NCBI GenBank assembly: GCA_963746825.1
Contig: CAVVCU010000018.1
Location: forward strand, 1-64,000
DNA length: 64,000 nucleotides
DNA from: JACVRW01 sp963746825
Lineage (GTDB): Bacteria; Actinomycetota; Thermoleophilia; Solirubrobacterales; Thermoleophilaceae
Direction: 5' to 3'
Positions 48,834-57,727 of the stretch are shown in pieces. Numbering within the stretch: position 1 is the stretch's first letter; each line of letters begins with the position of its first letter. The notes beneath the pieces were generated by a model. It had not been told where the DNA came from, made no database searches, and saw only the letters and a program-made list of their open reading frames with translations. The translations under genes and the position numbers were made by a program.

Positions 48834-49404
48834 ATGCTCTCGACGACGGTCAAGCGGACGACAAGAGTTGCAGCGCTGCTGGCCGGGGCTGTGGCCACGG
48901 TAGCGCTGACGGCGCACTGCGGAGGCAGCGACCCACCGAGTGGCAGGCGAGCTGGTGGCGGTCAACGTCGATGCGAGCGGCGCCGGCGAGTACAAGATAC
49001 GCGGTGGACTCAGGGGCAAGTTCACGATCAACGAGTTCACAGAAGTGTCGACGTCGCCCTACTACGAGGCGGAGGGCACGGATCTGTTCAAGGGTTGCAT
49101 CGACCGGCGCCGCGACCGCTCCTGCAAGGGCGACCCGTCCGGCACGCTGTCGTTCAACGCCCGCTACTGGACGCTGTTCGACTCCGCGGACCCGAGCTCG
49201 CTGATCTGGGGCTCCTGCTTCCATCCGGTGGTCCAAGGGACGGGTGACTTCGCGGGCGTACAAGGCGTGGTGATGTTCGTCGACTCGCCCACCAAGCGGG
49301 GCGTCAAGACCAACTACATCGGCACGCTCACGCTGGCGGGCACACGGGCGTCGTCCGCGCGCGCCGTCAAGACGAGCGCCGCCACACCACGACCCGGCTG
49401 CTGA
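48834..49404 (+). CDS. Secreted hypothetical protein, one frame break
   Basis: The start ATG 48834 follows AAAGGAG. MLSTTVKRTTRVAALLAGAV gives a signal peptide ending near a possible lipobox (TAHC). Near 48,935 a +1 shift moves the frame to VAGELVAVNVDASGAGEYKI, which then continues to the end. The mature part has GTGDFAGVQGVVMFVDSP and looks like a beta-barrel fold similar to allene-oxide-cyclase or dirigent proteins. This fold guess is weak. Confidence 0.55.
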
Positions 49405-49451
49405 GCGACCCGACCGTGGCCGCGGTGGCGCTCGCCGTCGCGGCCGCGGTC

Positions 49452-49532
49452 GGGAAGCAGCGCCAGCGCACGCGCCAGACGACCGCGCCAGACGACCGCG
49501 CCGTCCTTGCGCATCACCCGCTCGACACTCAT
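49452..49532 (-). pseudogene. Integrase N-terminal remnant
   Basis: ATG 49532 is preceded by GGAGGG. The first residues MSVERVMRKDGAVVWR match the start of actinobacterial tyrosine recombinases, which continue VRWR. Here a 13-bp duplication puts that continuation in another frame, and nothing further of the enzyme is visible. It is a short relic. Confidence 0.45.
49471..49502. repeat. 13-bp tandem duplication
   Basis: CGCGCCAGACGAC occurs twice in a row (49471-49483 and 49484-49496), followed by a partial third copy, CGCGCC. It lies in the recombinase remnant and breaks its reading frame. Confidence 0.8.
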
Positions 49533-49610
49533 GACGCCGACCCTCCGTCGAAGAGCCGGCGGAAACTGCCGCGGACGGTCGAGGACTTCGCACCAGTCGC
49601 CCCGATCTAC

Positions 49611-49635
49611 GAAACGCCGCTTCTGCGGCGGTTTC
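49611..49635. terminator. Possible hairpin terminator
   Basis: GAAACGCCGC, a TTCT loop and GCGGCGGTTTC pair with a one-base bulge, followed on the plus strand by TATCTGTTGG. It lies between the ends of the secreted-protein gene and hsp20, so it may stop transcription from either side. The rest of 49533-49790 holds no gene I can support. Confidence 0.4.
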
Positions 49636-49790
49636 TATCTGTTGGTCAGGTGTTGTCCTTCCAGGTGCACGAGGCGGTCTCAAGCCCTTCGGGCACAGCG
49701 AAGTCAGCAGTACGACGACGCCCGCGCCGGCCAGACTGCCCGACGCGGGCGCGCGCGTGGCCTGATATGACCGACGCCCGGGGACTTCGT

Positions 49791-50252
49791 TTACTGCACG
49801 TCGCTGGACGTACCCTCCAGGGTTGGCTTGCCACTGCCATTAGTGCCGATCGACACTCTCCGGGGCTTGACCTGCTCCGGCTTGGGGATCCGCACGGTAA
49901 GCACGCCGCGGTCGAAATCCGCGCTCACGGCGTCGGGGTCAATTCCTTCGGGCATGGTCAGCTGGCGCTGGAACCGACCGAAGGCGCGCTCAAGCCGGTA
50001 GAAGCCGCGCTCTTTGCGCTCGTGTTCGGCCTTGCGCTCGCCGGAGATGGTCAGCAGGCCCGCCTCGACCTCGATGCTGACATCCTCGTCGGTGACTCCC
50101 GGTAGGTCGGCCTTGAGCACGTAGTGGTCGTCGGCCTCGGTCAGGTCCATCGCCGGGGCCCAGCGCTGCGCCTGCACGGGCGTGTCGAAGAGGCGGTCAA
50201 ATAGCCGGTCCACTTCGCGCGAGAAGGGCTCGGGCTTGATCAGAAGAGTCAT
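49791..50252 (-). CDS. Hsp20/alpha-crystallin small heat-shock protein
   Basis: This is a 153-residue ATP-independent chaperone. The alpha-crystallin domain covers about residues 35-130, with ADLPGVTDEDVSIEVEAGLL and DRGVLTVRIPKPE. RWAPAMDLTEADDHYVLKAD is the N-terminal boundary. It has a strong ribosome site (AAGGAGGAG) and its own promoter (next entry). Confidence 0.95.
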   Translation of the reverse strand: MTLLIKPEPFSREVDRLFDRLFDTPVQAQRWAPAMDLTEADDHYVLKADLPGVTDEDVSIEVEAGLLTISGERKAEHERKERGFYRLERAFGRFQRQLTMPEGIDPDAVSADFDRGVLTVRIPKPEQVKPRRVSIGTNGSGKPTLEGTSSDVQ

Positions 50253-50292
50253 TGCTCGCTCCTCCTTATCGGTCTTGACTCAACTGTCGGCC

Positions 50293-50321
50293 ATGATAAA
50301 ACCTAAGTCACTTACTGTCAA
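50293..50321 (-). promoter_or_regulatory. Sigma-A-type promoter of hsp20
   Basis: On the minus strand TTGACA (50316-50321) and TATCAT (50293-50298) are separated by exactly 17 bp. They lie about 40-70 bp before the hsp20 start. A near-palindrome, TTGAGTCAA, lies just downstream of the predicted start of transcription and could bind a repressor. Confidence 0.75.
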
Positions 50322-50396
50322 GTTTCCTTTCCGGGCATGGACAGCGAACCCAATCCCTCGATTTCGAGCCCGGTGGACTTGGTTAGGAGGTCGATC

Positions 50397-50693
50397 ATGG
50401 ATCCCGACAGACGCCAGCAACTCGTCGAGCGCGTCTGGCTCTTGGAACAGCTGAGGGCCGAAGCCAAGGCTCGAGCCCAGCGCGCGACAAGCGACGCAAG
50501 ACGAGCTCGAGACAGCGCCGCGGACGCCGGGGAACAAGCGGCCGACTTGCATGAACAAGCGGCGAGCATCGGCGACCAACTGGCAAACCTGCACGACCAG
50601 CTAGGTGAGCCCGCTGAAGCTGGCAAGGAACGAGCCGACGCGCGAGCCGAACAACACCAGGCAGAAGAAGAGCGCGCACGTCAGCGCCGGTAG
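50397..50693 (+). CDS. Coiled-coil hypothetical protein
   Basis: The 98-residue protein consists almost entirely of Ala/Gln/Glu/Arg heptads (LLEQLRAEAKARAQRA, EQAADLHEQAASIGDQLANL), predicted to form a long helix. AGGAGG lies 8 nt before ATG 50397, which decides the start. It is divergent from hsp20 and may belong to the same stress response. Confidence 0.65.
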   Translation: MDPDRRQQLVERVWLLEQLRAEAKARAQRATSDARRARDSAADAGEQAADLHEQAASIGDQLANLHDQLGEPAEAGKERADARAEQHQAEEERARQRR

Positions 50694-50799
50694 GCCCGCT
50701 CAGCCGCGCGGGTGGCGTGGCCGGGGACACGACACAGCAGTCGAGGAGGGCCACTCGGCCCTCCTCGCTGATGCCGAGCTACCTGGTGAACGAAGTGGA

Positions 50800-51150
50800 C
50801 TACCGAGAGACACCCGGATCGACTTGTTGGTGCCGCTGTCGGTCGGTCGTCTCGGGTGTGTAGGGCTCGTGGCTGCCGGACTTGGCTAGCCCGCGCGAGA
50901 TGAAGTAACCGGCGCCCAGAATCGCCACGTACAGCCACGCCTGGCGGGCGATGAACTCGTCCGTGCCGTTGTCGCCACCGTTGATGATGGCGGCGCTGAC
51001 GAGAATGGCCACGATCAGGCCGACCATCGCCCAGAATTCGGTGGTCTTGAACGCCTGCTTGGTCTCGGTCGCAAGCCGGCGGCCGGCCCGGCCGACCGCC
51101 GTTCCTCTATCTGCGCGGACGTTGCCGCGGGTTACGTCTGTAGCTGCCAT
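50800..51150 (-). CDS. Small membrane protein
   Basis: The 116-residue protein has a basic N-terminus and two membrane helices (FWAMVGLIVAILVSAAIING and AWLYVAILGAGYFISRGLA), with a polar tail. AAAGGA precedes ATG 51150. Function unknown. Confidence 0.6.
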   Translation of the reverse strand: MAATDVTRGNVRADRGTAVGRAGRRLATETKQAFKTTEFWAMVGLIVAILVSAAIINGGDNGTDEFIARQAWLYVAILGAGYFISRGLAKSGSHEPYTPETTDRQRHQQVDPGVSR

Positions 51151-51424
51151 CGGTTGTTCCTTTCTGGGCGCCGAACTGCTCTCCGCTAGGAGGAGAGACC
51201 GGCGCAGGGGGTTTCGGAAGAAGCCAGGGGGCCAGCCCTGGATCCGGTCTGAGACATCAATGCCCCAAAATGAGACGCCCAAACCTTTGCACAAGCCGCG
51301 CCCTGGCTGGGCGGTGGGTGGACGGATGTCCAGTTAGGCCCGCCAACCCGTGTGCCGATGGATGCGGTGGGCCCGCCCCGGCTCTGGCAGGGAAGACCTT
51401 CGATAAGACCGGGAGACGGGACTG

Positions 51425-52078
51425 ATGCGCAAGACGGGACTCATCATCGCGGGCGGCTTGATGTCGTTCGCCTTCGCCACTACGGCCCAGGCGGACACGA
51501 CGCCGTTGGGCAGCACGCAGTTGTTTTCGACGGAGGAGTCGAGCCGGACCTGCAGCTCCCCTTTGATCGAGAACCCGTTCCTCCGGTTTGGGGATCGTCG
51601 TAACTACGTGATGGCCCCGAGCGGCTCGTTTGAGAGCGGGACGGCCGGCTGGCAGCTCACGGGCGCGGCGCAGCGCGTGACCGAGGCGGACCCGGTGGAC
51701 CTCGGTGCCCGCGACGGTGTCGGGATGCTCTCGATGGGACCGAGGGCCAGCGCGATCAGCCCGACGATGTGCGTTGACCTGGACTACCCGACCTTTCGGG
51801 TGTTGACCAAGGCCGTCGGCAGGACCGACTCGGCGGAGTTTAGGATCGAGATCGCCTACCCGGATGCGCGCAAGCCGGCCTGGGAGGAGCTCTCCAAGTT
51901 CGACGGCAAGCAGTTCACCAATGCCGGCTCGGGCTGGCGGCTGACCGACGACATGGACATGAAGCCCGATCTCGGCGGCAAGACCGCGGGCTTCAGGCGG
52001 GTGGCCTTCCGCTTCACCGCGCTGACGGGCAACTGGCGAGTGGACGACCTCTACGTCGACCCCCGCCGACGCATCTAA
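51425..52078 (+). CDS. Secreted hypothetical protein
   Basis: The 217-residue protein has a signal peptide cleaved near TTAQA/DTT. The mature part has a Cys pair (RTCSSP and TMCVDL) and a carbohydrate-binding-module-like pattern (GSFESGTAGWQLTGAA near the start, GNWRVDDLYVDPR at the end). That pattern resembles a jelly-roll fold, but this is a weak guess. Confidence 0.6.
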   Translation: MRKTGLIIAGGLMSFAFATTAQADTTPLGSTQLFSTEESSRTCSSPLIENPFLRFGDRRNYVMAPSGSFESGTAGWQLTGAAQRVTEADPVDLGARDGVGMLSMGPRASAISPTMCVDLDYPTFRVLTKAVGRTDSAEFRIEIAYPDARKPAWEELSKFDGKQFTNAGSGWRLTDDMDMKPDLGGKTAGFRRVAFRFTALTGNWRVDDLYVDPRRRI

Positions 52079-52147
52079 ACGCCCCTCTAACGTGCGCGCG
52101 GTGTCGGGCGCGATGAGAATCGCGGGGGCGCACGGTCTTACGGGGCA

Positions 52148-52622
52148 ATGCCGACTCTCTACGAACACGCCGGTGGCGAGGAGCCGATCCATCGCCTCGA
52201 GGACGCCTTCTACGGCAAGGTGCTCGCCGACCCCCTCCTGAAGCCGCTCTTCGGTGATGGTCAGCCCGAGCACGTCGACCACCTGACCGCGTTCACCTCC
52301 GAGTCGTTCGGGGGCCCCGACCGCTTCAGCCGCGAGCTCGGCTTCCGCCACCTGATCGACGTCCATCGCGGCCTCGAGATCACCGAGGAGCAGCGAGAGA
52401 GGTTCATCGAGCTCTACATGCAGGCGCTCGACGAGAGCGACATGCCCGCCGACGAGGAGTTCCGCGACGCGGTCCGCTCACACCTCGACTTCGGGACCCG
52501 GGTCGCGATGCAGAACTCGCACGCGAAGACTGACGGAGGAGCTGCATCCCCTGCGCGAGGTGCCCCGCTGGACCTGGGCGGGCGACGATCCTGAAGACAG
52601 AGGTCCCGCGAGCCGGGGCTAG
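52148..52622 (+). CDS. Truncated haemoglobin (group II), frame break near the end
   Basis: This oxygen-binding globin has about 157 residues after repair. MPTLYEHAGGEEPIHRLEDA is the N-terminus, and LGFRHLIDVHRGLEI holds the proximal-site region. Near 52,531 an extra G replaces the family's ending. Removing it gives EELHPLREVPRWTWAGDD, the usual C-terminus, with a stop at 52620. The uncorrected frame ends earlier at 52594. Confidence 0.88.
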
Positions 52623-52645
52623 GCCGATCCTGTAGAAACCTCCGG

Positions 52646-54079
52646 GTGACCGAAACCCCGCACTTCGGCCTCACCGGCCTGGCCACCATGGGCGCGAACC
52701 TGGCCCGCAACGTCGCCCATCACGGCATTCCGGTAGCCGTCCACAACCGCACGACGGCCAAGACCGAGGCGTTCATGGACGCCCATGGGGAGGAGGGGCC
52801 GATCACCGGCCACGAGTCGGTCGCGGATTGGGTCGGTGCGCTCGAGCGCCCCCGTGTGCTGATGAGCATGGTCAAGGCGGGCGACGCCGTGGACGCGGTG
52901 ATCGAGGACATCGTTCCGCACCTGGACTCCGGCGATGTGGTCATCGACGGTGGCAATTCGTTCTTCCGGGACACGCAGCGCCGGTTCGCGGCGCTCGCCG
53001 AGAAGGACATCCGCTTCATGGGGGTGGGGGTCTCCGGCGGGGAGGAGGGGGCGCTCAAGGGGCCGAGCATCATGCCCGGCGGCGAGCGGGCGGCCTACGA
53101 CGAGGTGGTGGGGGAGATCCTCGAGGAGATCGCCGTCGACGTGGACGGCACGCCGTGCTGCACCTATGTCGGCCCCGACGGCGCGGGCCACTACGTGAAG
53201 ATGGTCCACAACGGCATCGAGTACGCGGACATGCAGCTCATCGCCGAGACCTACGACCTGATGCGCCACGGCGCCGGCGTGGAGGTGCCCGACATCGCGG
53301 CCCGCTTCAAGCGCTGGAACGAGGGCGAGCTCGAGAGCTTCCTGATCGAGATCACCGCGCGGGTGCTCGAACGAGTCGACCCGGCCACCGGGCGGCCCTT
53401 CGTGGACGTGGTGCTCGACGCCGCCGAGCAGAAGGGCACCGGCCGCTGGACGGCTCAGGACGCGCTCGAGCTCGGCGTGCCGCTCACGGGCATAACCGAA
53501 GCGGTCTTCGCCCGCACGCTGAGCGCGCTCAAGGACCAGCGCGAGGCCGCCGCCGGACGGCTCGCCGGGCCGTCCGCCTCGGCCGAGGATCCGGCTCTGC
53601 TCGACGACCTCGAGCACGCGTTGTACGCGTCGAAGATCGTGTCCTATGCCCAGGGCTTCGCGCAGATGGCGGCGCGTGCGGACGAGGAGGAGGGATGGGA
53701 CATCGATCTCGGCGCGATGGCCACCATCTGGCGCGGTGGCTGCATCATCCGCGCGCGCTTTCTCGACCGCATCCGCGAGGCCTACGACGACGAGCCGCAG
53801 CTGACCAACCTGATGGTCGCCGACTTCTTCCGCGAGGCGCTCGAGGACGCGCAGGAGCCGTGGCGCCGTGTGGTGGCCCGCGCCGCCGAGCTAGGCATCC
53901 CGGCGCCCGCCTTCTCGTCGTCGCTCGCCTACTACGACGGCTACCGGCGCGGCACCGGCCCGGCGGGGCTGATCCAGGGCCTGCGCGACCTGTTCGGGGC
54001 CCACACCTATCAGCGCGTCGACCGCGAGGGCACGTTCCATGTCGCCTGGAGCGGCGACCTCGATGAGATCGAGGCCTGA
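52646..54079 (+). CDS. gnd: 6-phosphogluconate dehydrogenase, decarboxylating
   Basis: The 477-residue enzyme converts 6-phosphogluconate to ribulose 5-phosphate with NADP. The Rossmann motif GLATMGANLARNVA, the substrate-binding GNSFFRDTQRR, and the catalytic HYVKMVHNGIEYADMQ (Lys) are present. GTG 52646 is the start. With tal this gives two pentose phosphate genes in the window. The gene is intact. Confidence 0.96.
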   Translation: MTETPHFGLTGLATMGANLARNVAHHGIPVAVHNRTTAKTEAFMDAHGEEGPITGHESVADWVGALERPRVLMSMVKAGDAVDAVIEDIVPHLDSGDVVIDGGNSFFRDTQRRFAALAEKDIRFMGVGVSGGEEGALKGPSIMPGGERAAYDEVVGEILEEIAVDVDGTPCCTYVGPDGAGHYVKMVHNGIEYADMQLIAETYDLMRHGAGVEVPDIAARFKRWNEGELESFLIEITARVLERVDPATGRPFVDVVLDAAEQKGTGRWTAQDALELGVPLTGITEAVFARTLSALKDQREAAAGRLAGPSASAEDPALLDDLEHALYASKIVSYAQGFAQMAARADEEEGWDIDLGAMATIWRGGCIIRARFLDRIREAYDDEPQLTNLMVADFFREALEDAQEPWRRVVARAAELGIPAPAFSSSLAYYDGYRRGTGPAGLIQGLRDLFGAHTYQRVDREGTFHVAWSGDLDEIEA

Positions 54080-54781
54080 CTAGCCGGTGCAGTCCTCGGA
54101 GAGCGGCACCACGACGAACTCCTCCTGGTCGGGATGCAGCGGCCGCGGATTCTCCTTGCACCAGGCGGCTTGACCGCTCGATAACTCGACGCGCCCGCGG
54201 AAGCGGTAGCCGCTGACCAGCGCGCGCCCCTGGTACTCGCCGCGTATGCCCTGCTCCACCAGGCAGGTGTACACCGGCGCACGCGGATCTACATCGGTGC
54301 GCTGGACCGGCTCGCAGGTGGTGGGTCCCAGTGGCCCCTCGAGATCACCCCGACGCACGCGCCCGGCGGCATCGGCCGCCACCGCTTGCGCGAGCCCGCC
54401 GGCGGATCGGTCGCCGGGCTGCAGTTGCGCTCGCCGCGGGCGCTGGTCGGCGATCAGCCCCTGACGGAGCCGCTCCAGGTTGGCCTCCCTCAGGCGACGC
54501 TCGGTGCGTTCGTTTCGGTCCGCGGTGTCGAGCGCCGGTGGCACGAGCGCGGCCACGAGCGCCGCCAGCACGAGTGCCAGCGCGGCGACGGCGAGCTTCC
54601 CGGCCAGCGGTAGCCCACGCCAGCCTCGGACGGGAAGTCGCAGAAAGCCGGGAAGAGCCGAGCGGCGTTCGTCATGGCCGGCGCCGGCGGCGGCCTCTCG
54701 CGTCGCGGCGTGGCGCGCGAAGATGTCGCGCACCTCGGCCCGGGTCGATTCGCCCGCGCCCGACCATGGGTCCTCGGTCAT
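54080..54781 (-). CDS. Single-helix membrane protein
   Basis: In this 233-residue protein a cytoplasmic N-terminal 70 residues precede one membrane helix (KLAVAALALVLAALVAALVP). An extracellular region follows, with Cys pairs at TTCEPVQ, YTCLVEQ, AAWCKEN and SEDCTG. The gene converges on gnd, with adjacent stops. The start is MTEDPW at 54781 (or 54787). Function unknown. Confidence 0.6.
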   Translation of the reverse strand: MTEDPWSGAGESTRAEVRDIFARHAATREAAAGAGHDERRSALPGFLRLPVRGWRGLPLAGKLAVAALALVLAALVAALVPPALDTADRNERTERRLREANLERLRQGLIADQRPRRAQLQPGDRSAGGLAQAVAADAAGRVRRGDLEGPLGPTTCEPVQRTDVDPRAPVYTCLVEQGIRGEYQGRALVSGYRFRGRVELSSGQAAWCKENPRPLHPDQEEFVVVPLSEDCTG

Positions 54782-54807
54782 AGGCATCCCGAATCGTAGG
54801 TCCTCGG

Positions 54808-55455
54808 TCAGGCGGGCAGCGGGAAGAGGCTGACGAACCGCCCCGCCACCGCCTTGTCGCCCTCGAGCGCGAGGATTCCCTCTTTGACCGCCTCTCGGAT
54901 CCCGAGCCCCTGCCACAGCACGCGCGCCAGGGTGTGGGGGTCGGTGCTGATGAGGGCGTCGGGGCTCTCGGGGCTTGCTCGCGTGAGCGCGAGGCCGCTC
55001 TCGCGGATGTCGATCGAGAACTCGTCCTCGCCGAGGCGCAGTCCAATCGTCGCCTCGAAGCCCTCCGCCGCCTGGGCTTCGAACAGCGTCTCCAGCGCGA
55101 GGGCGGTCGAATCGGCGCCCAGCTTCGCGTTGGGCGACGGCGCGGGCGCCACGCTGCCCCAGCGCCCCAGCGCGAGCAACACGGGCCTGAGCTCCAGGCC
55201 GCGCCGGGTCAGCTCGTAGACGCGCGAGGCGGCCGGTGGCGCCAGCTTTCGCCGCTGCACGATCCCCGCGTCCTCGAGCTCGCGCAGCCGCTGGGAAAGC
55301 ATGTCGGGCCCTATCGGGGCCAGGCCGGCGCGGAGATCGGTGAACCGCTTCGGCCCCAGCATGAGCTCGCGGATCACCAGCAGCGCCCAGCGCTCGCCGA
55401 CCTGGTCGAGCGCGCGCGCGATTCCGCAGAGATCGGCGTAGGTCCGGTCGGACAC
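54808..55455 (-). CDS. HxlR-family regulator with SCP2-like domain
   Basis: The 215-residue protein has an HxlR winged helix (residues about 8-95: GERWALLVIRELMLGPKRFT and GPDMLSQRLRELEDAGIV) plus a C-terminal sterol-carrier-like domain. HxlR proteins respond to reactive aldehydes or small ligands. It is divergent from a VOC gene across an inverted repeat. Confidence 0.88.
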   Translation of the reverse strand: MSDRTYADLCGIARALDQVGERWALLVIRELMLGPKRFTDLRAGLAPIGPDMLSQRLRELEDAGIVQRRKLAPPAASRVYELTRRGLELRPVLLALGRWGSVAPAPSPNAKLGADSTALALETLFEAQAAEGFEATIGLRLGEDEFSIDIRESGLALTRASPESPDALISTDPHTLARVLWQGLGIREAVKEGILALEGDKAVAGRFVSLFPLPA

Positions 55456-55488
55456 TGAGGCGCCACTCTAACGAGGGTCGGTCGTTCC

Positions 55489-55522
55489 TAGCAGTTAGTT
55501 GATAAATCCAACTAAGTTGCTA
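55489..55522. promoter_or_regulatory. Inverted repeat between HxlR and VOC genes
   Basis: TAGCAGTTAGTTG and CAACTAAGTTGCTA are near-perfect inverted arms (one-base length difference) around an A/T-rich centre. The A+T content is far above its surroundings. It is probably the operator for the HxlR regulator. Confidence 0.65.
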
Positions 55523-55563
55523 CGGTGCCCGCTGCTGACCAGCGACGACAGGAGCACGATCAC

Positions 55564-56373
55564 ATGAGCGAGCGCGATGGCTTCCAACCCGGTGTGCCTT
55601 CCTGGGTCGATCGGCTCGGCCCCGACCCCCGGCGGCTGACCGACTTCTACGGCGGGCTGTTCGGCTGGGAGTTCGCGGGCCCCGGTCCGATGCCGGGCGA
55701 CCCTCCCGGCGAGTACTTCGTGGCGACGTTGCGCGGGCGCGAGGTGGCCGGCATCGGCACGCTGCCGCCCGGAGCGGAGGCCGCGTGGAACACCTACATC
55801 GAGGTCGAGAGCGCCGACGCCACCGCCGAGGCGGCGGTCGAGGCCGGCGGCTCGGTCCTCTCCGACCCGGTGGACGCGGGGCCGGCGGGCAGGATCGCCG
55901 CTCTGGCCGATCCCGGCGGAGCCTCGTTCTGCGTCTGGGAACCGGCCGAGCGGCGCGGCGCCGAGCTGGTCAACGAGCCCTCGGCGTGGAGCATGAGCGC
56001 TCTGTCGACCCCTGAGACCGACCGCGCAGCATCCTTCTACGCCGCCCTCTTCGGCTGGGAGACCGAGGAGTTCGAGGCGGGCGAGGGAACGGCATGGCTG
56101 TTCCGCCTGCCCGGCTTCGTCGGTGGCGAGCCCGAACAGCCCGTGGCGCGCGACGTCGTCGCCGTGATGATGCCTGCGGACCCCGGTGAGTCGGCCGATG
56201 CGCGCTGGAGCGTCGATTTCTGGGTCGACGACCTCGATCGCGCGCTCGCGCGGGCAGGTGAGCTCGGCGGAAGCACCGTGACGCCCGCCTACGAGATCCC
56301 ACCCATGATGCGTCAGGCGGTCATTGCCGATTCCGAGGGCGCTCCGCTGAGCCTCACTCAGCTCCTGATCTGA
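55564..56373 (+). CDS. Double VOC-domain protein
   Basis: In this 269-residue protein, two glyoxalase-type modules (about residues 8-125 and 136-265) begin PSWVDRLGPDPRRLTDFYGG and MSALSTPETDRAASFYAAL. Both are the CGGL-type hydroxylase/VOC form. It is probably the target of HxlR, with a detoxification role by analogy. Confidence 0.85.
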   Translation: MSERDGFQPGVPSWVDRLGPDPRRLTDFYGGLFGWEFAGPGPMPGDPPGEYFVATLRGREVAGIGTLPPGAEAAWNTYIEVESADATAEAAVEAGGSVLSDPVDAGPAGRIAALADPGGASFCVWEPAERRGAELVNEPSAWSMSALSTPETDRAASFYAALFGWETEEFEAGEGTAWLFRLPGFVGGEPEQPVARDVVAVMMPADPGESADARWSVDFWVDDLDRALARAGELGGSTVTPAYEIPPMMRQAVIADSEGAPLSLTQLLI

Positions 56374-56377
56374 GCGG

Positions 56378-57727
56378 TCAGGCGGGCGACCACGTCTCGA
56401 GCGCGCGTCGCGCTCGCGGCACCCACCAATCCAGTTCGTGGCGAGCCCAGTCGCGCTCGGCGGGATCGGGGTGGTAGGCGGCGCTGTGGCCGAAGATCCA
56501 GCCATACATCACGAGCCCGGCCAGCACCCCGAGCTCGACGGCCCGCGGGTCGTCGCTCTCGCCTCGGACCCGCCGGTAGTCCTCGACCAGCTCGTCGTGG
56601 CTCGCGTCCACCCGCCACGCGTTGTGACACATGGACCAGAACAGGTCGACCACCGGGTGGCCCTGGCTGGCCCGGCCCCAGTCGAGCAGGATCAGGCGGT
56701 CGCCGTCGAGGCCGATCTGCTCGTCGCGGATGTCGGCGTGGATGAGGGTCGTGCCGCAGGTGTCGAGCTCGGCCGCGAGGGGCTGCGGGTCGCCCACCAG
56801 ACTGAGCACGGGCTCGGCAACGTCGTCGTCGACGGCGTCAGCGAAGGCCTCCCAGAAGGCCTCATACTGCTTGGGCAGCAGGTCGAGGCCGTCGCGCTCG
56901 GCCTCCGAGACGGCCGGCGAGAAGAGGCTGAAGCAGTCCGCGAGCGCACAGACGTGCGGAATCCGCTCGTCCCAGAACTCGTCCCACATCCCGTTGGCCG
57001 CAAGGAGGATTCGCCGGTGCTCCTCCCTGCTGAGCCGCTTGCCGTCGGGCAGCAGCGAGCCGGACACGTCGCGCATCACCACCCACCAGCCATCGCCGTC
57101 GCGCTCCACGGCCAGCACCGTGTGATCGATCGCCGGAGGCATTCGCTCCAGCACCCCGGAGGAGAACAGAAGCGCCTCTCGGCCCTCGTCACGCGTGTGG
57201 CGGTCCATCCAGTTGGTGCCCGGGACGATCCGCTTGGCGACCAATCGCCGGCCGTCATCCAGCACCACCCGCTCGAGCCAGTTCCCCGACCAGCCACCCG
57301 AGACCAGCGGCTCGTGTCCCGCCACCCGGCCGAGCCCGGCGACAACGCTCGGATCGAACGGGGATCCGTCGTCTTGACGCTCGGCCCCCGAGGGTGTGCG
57401 CGGAGGCGCGGTGTAGGCCCGATGGCGCGCGATGCTCCCCTCCCGAAGGTGCAGGTAGTGACGTTGGCGCACCGCGGTGCCGCCGTCGGAGACGCGCTCG
57501 AACCAGAGGGCGAGGCCACCCGGATACTCCTGCGGCGACCACTCGACCAGACGCCCCGGCCCGGGGAACTGCGACCCGAGCAGCTCTATCGCCCGTTCTC
57601 CTCCGACGACCTTGCGGCGCTCGCCGGGCAGGCTCGCGTCGAGCAGGGCGTCGTCTGCGTAGAGCCCGCCGAGCGCCGCGAAATCGCCCGAGCTCAGGGC
57701 GCGCTGCAGGACGTCGGCTGCGCTCAA
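56378..57727 (-). CDS. SnoaL-like domain fused to phosphotransferase domain
   Basis: In this 449-residue protein, residues about 1-110 form a SnoaL/NTF2-like pocket (MSAADVLQRALSSGDFAALG), and about 130-445 an APH-type kinase fold. The kinase has a phosphate-binding SGGWSGNWLERVVL, a catalytic TTLIHADIRDEQIGL, and a metal LILLDWGRASQG. The catalytic loop has HAD in place of HGD/HRD. This fusion is uncommon. It is the last of a four-gene operon. Confidence 0.82.
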   Translation of the reverse strand: MSAADVLQRALSSGDFAALGGLYADDALLDASLPGERRKVVGGERAIELLGSQFPGPGRLVEWSPQEYPGGLALWFERVSDGGTAVRQRHYLHLREGSIARHRAYTAPPRTPSGAERQDDGSPFDPSVVAGLGRVAGHEPLVSGGWSGNWLERVVLDDGRRLVAKRIVPGTNWMDRHTRDEGREALLFSSGVLERMPPAIDHTVLAVERDGDGWWVVMRDVSGSLLPDGKRLSREEHRRILLAANGMWDEFWDERIPHVCALADCFSLFSPAVSEAERDGLDLLPKQYEAFWEAFADAVDDDVAEPVLSLVGDPQPLAAELDTCGTTLIHADIRDEQIGLDGDRLILLDWGRASQGHPVVDLFWSMCHNAWRVDASHDELVEDYRRVRGESDDPRAVELGVLAGLVMYGWIFGHSAAYHPDPAERDWARHELDWWVPRARRALETWSPA

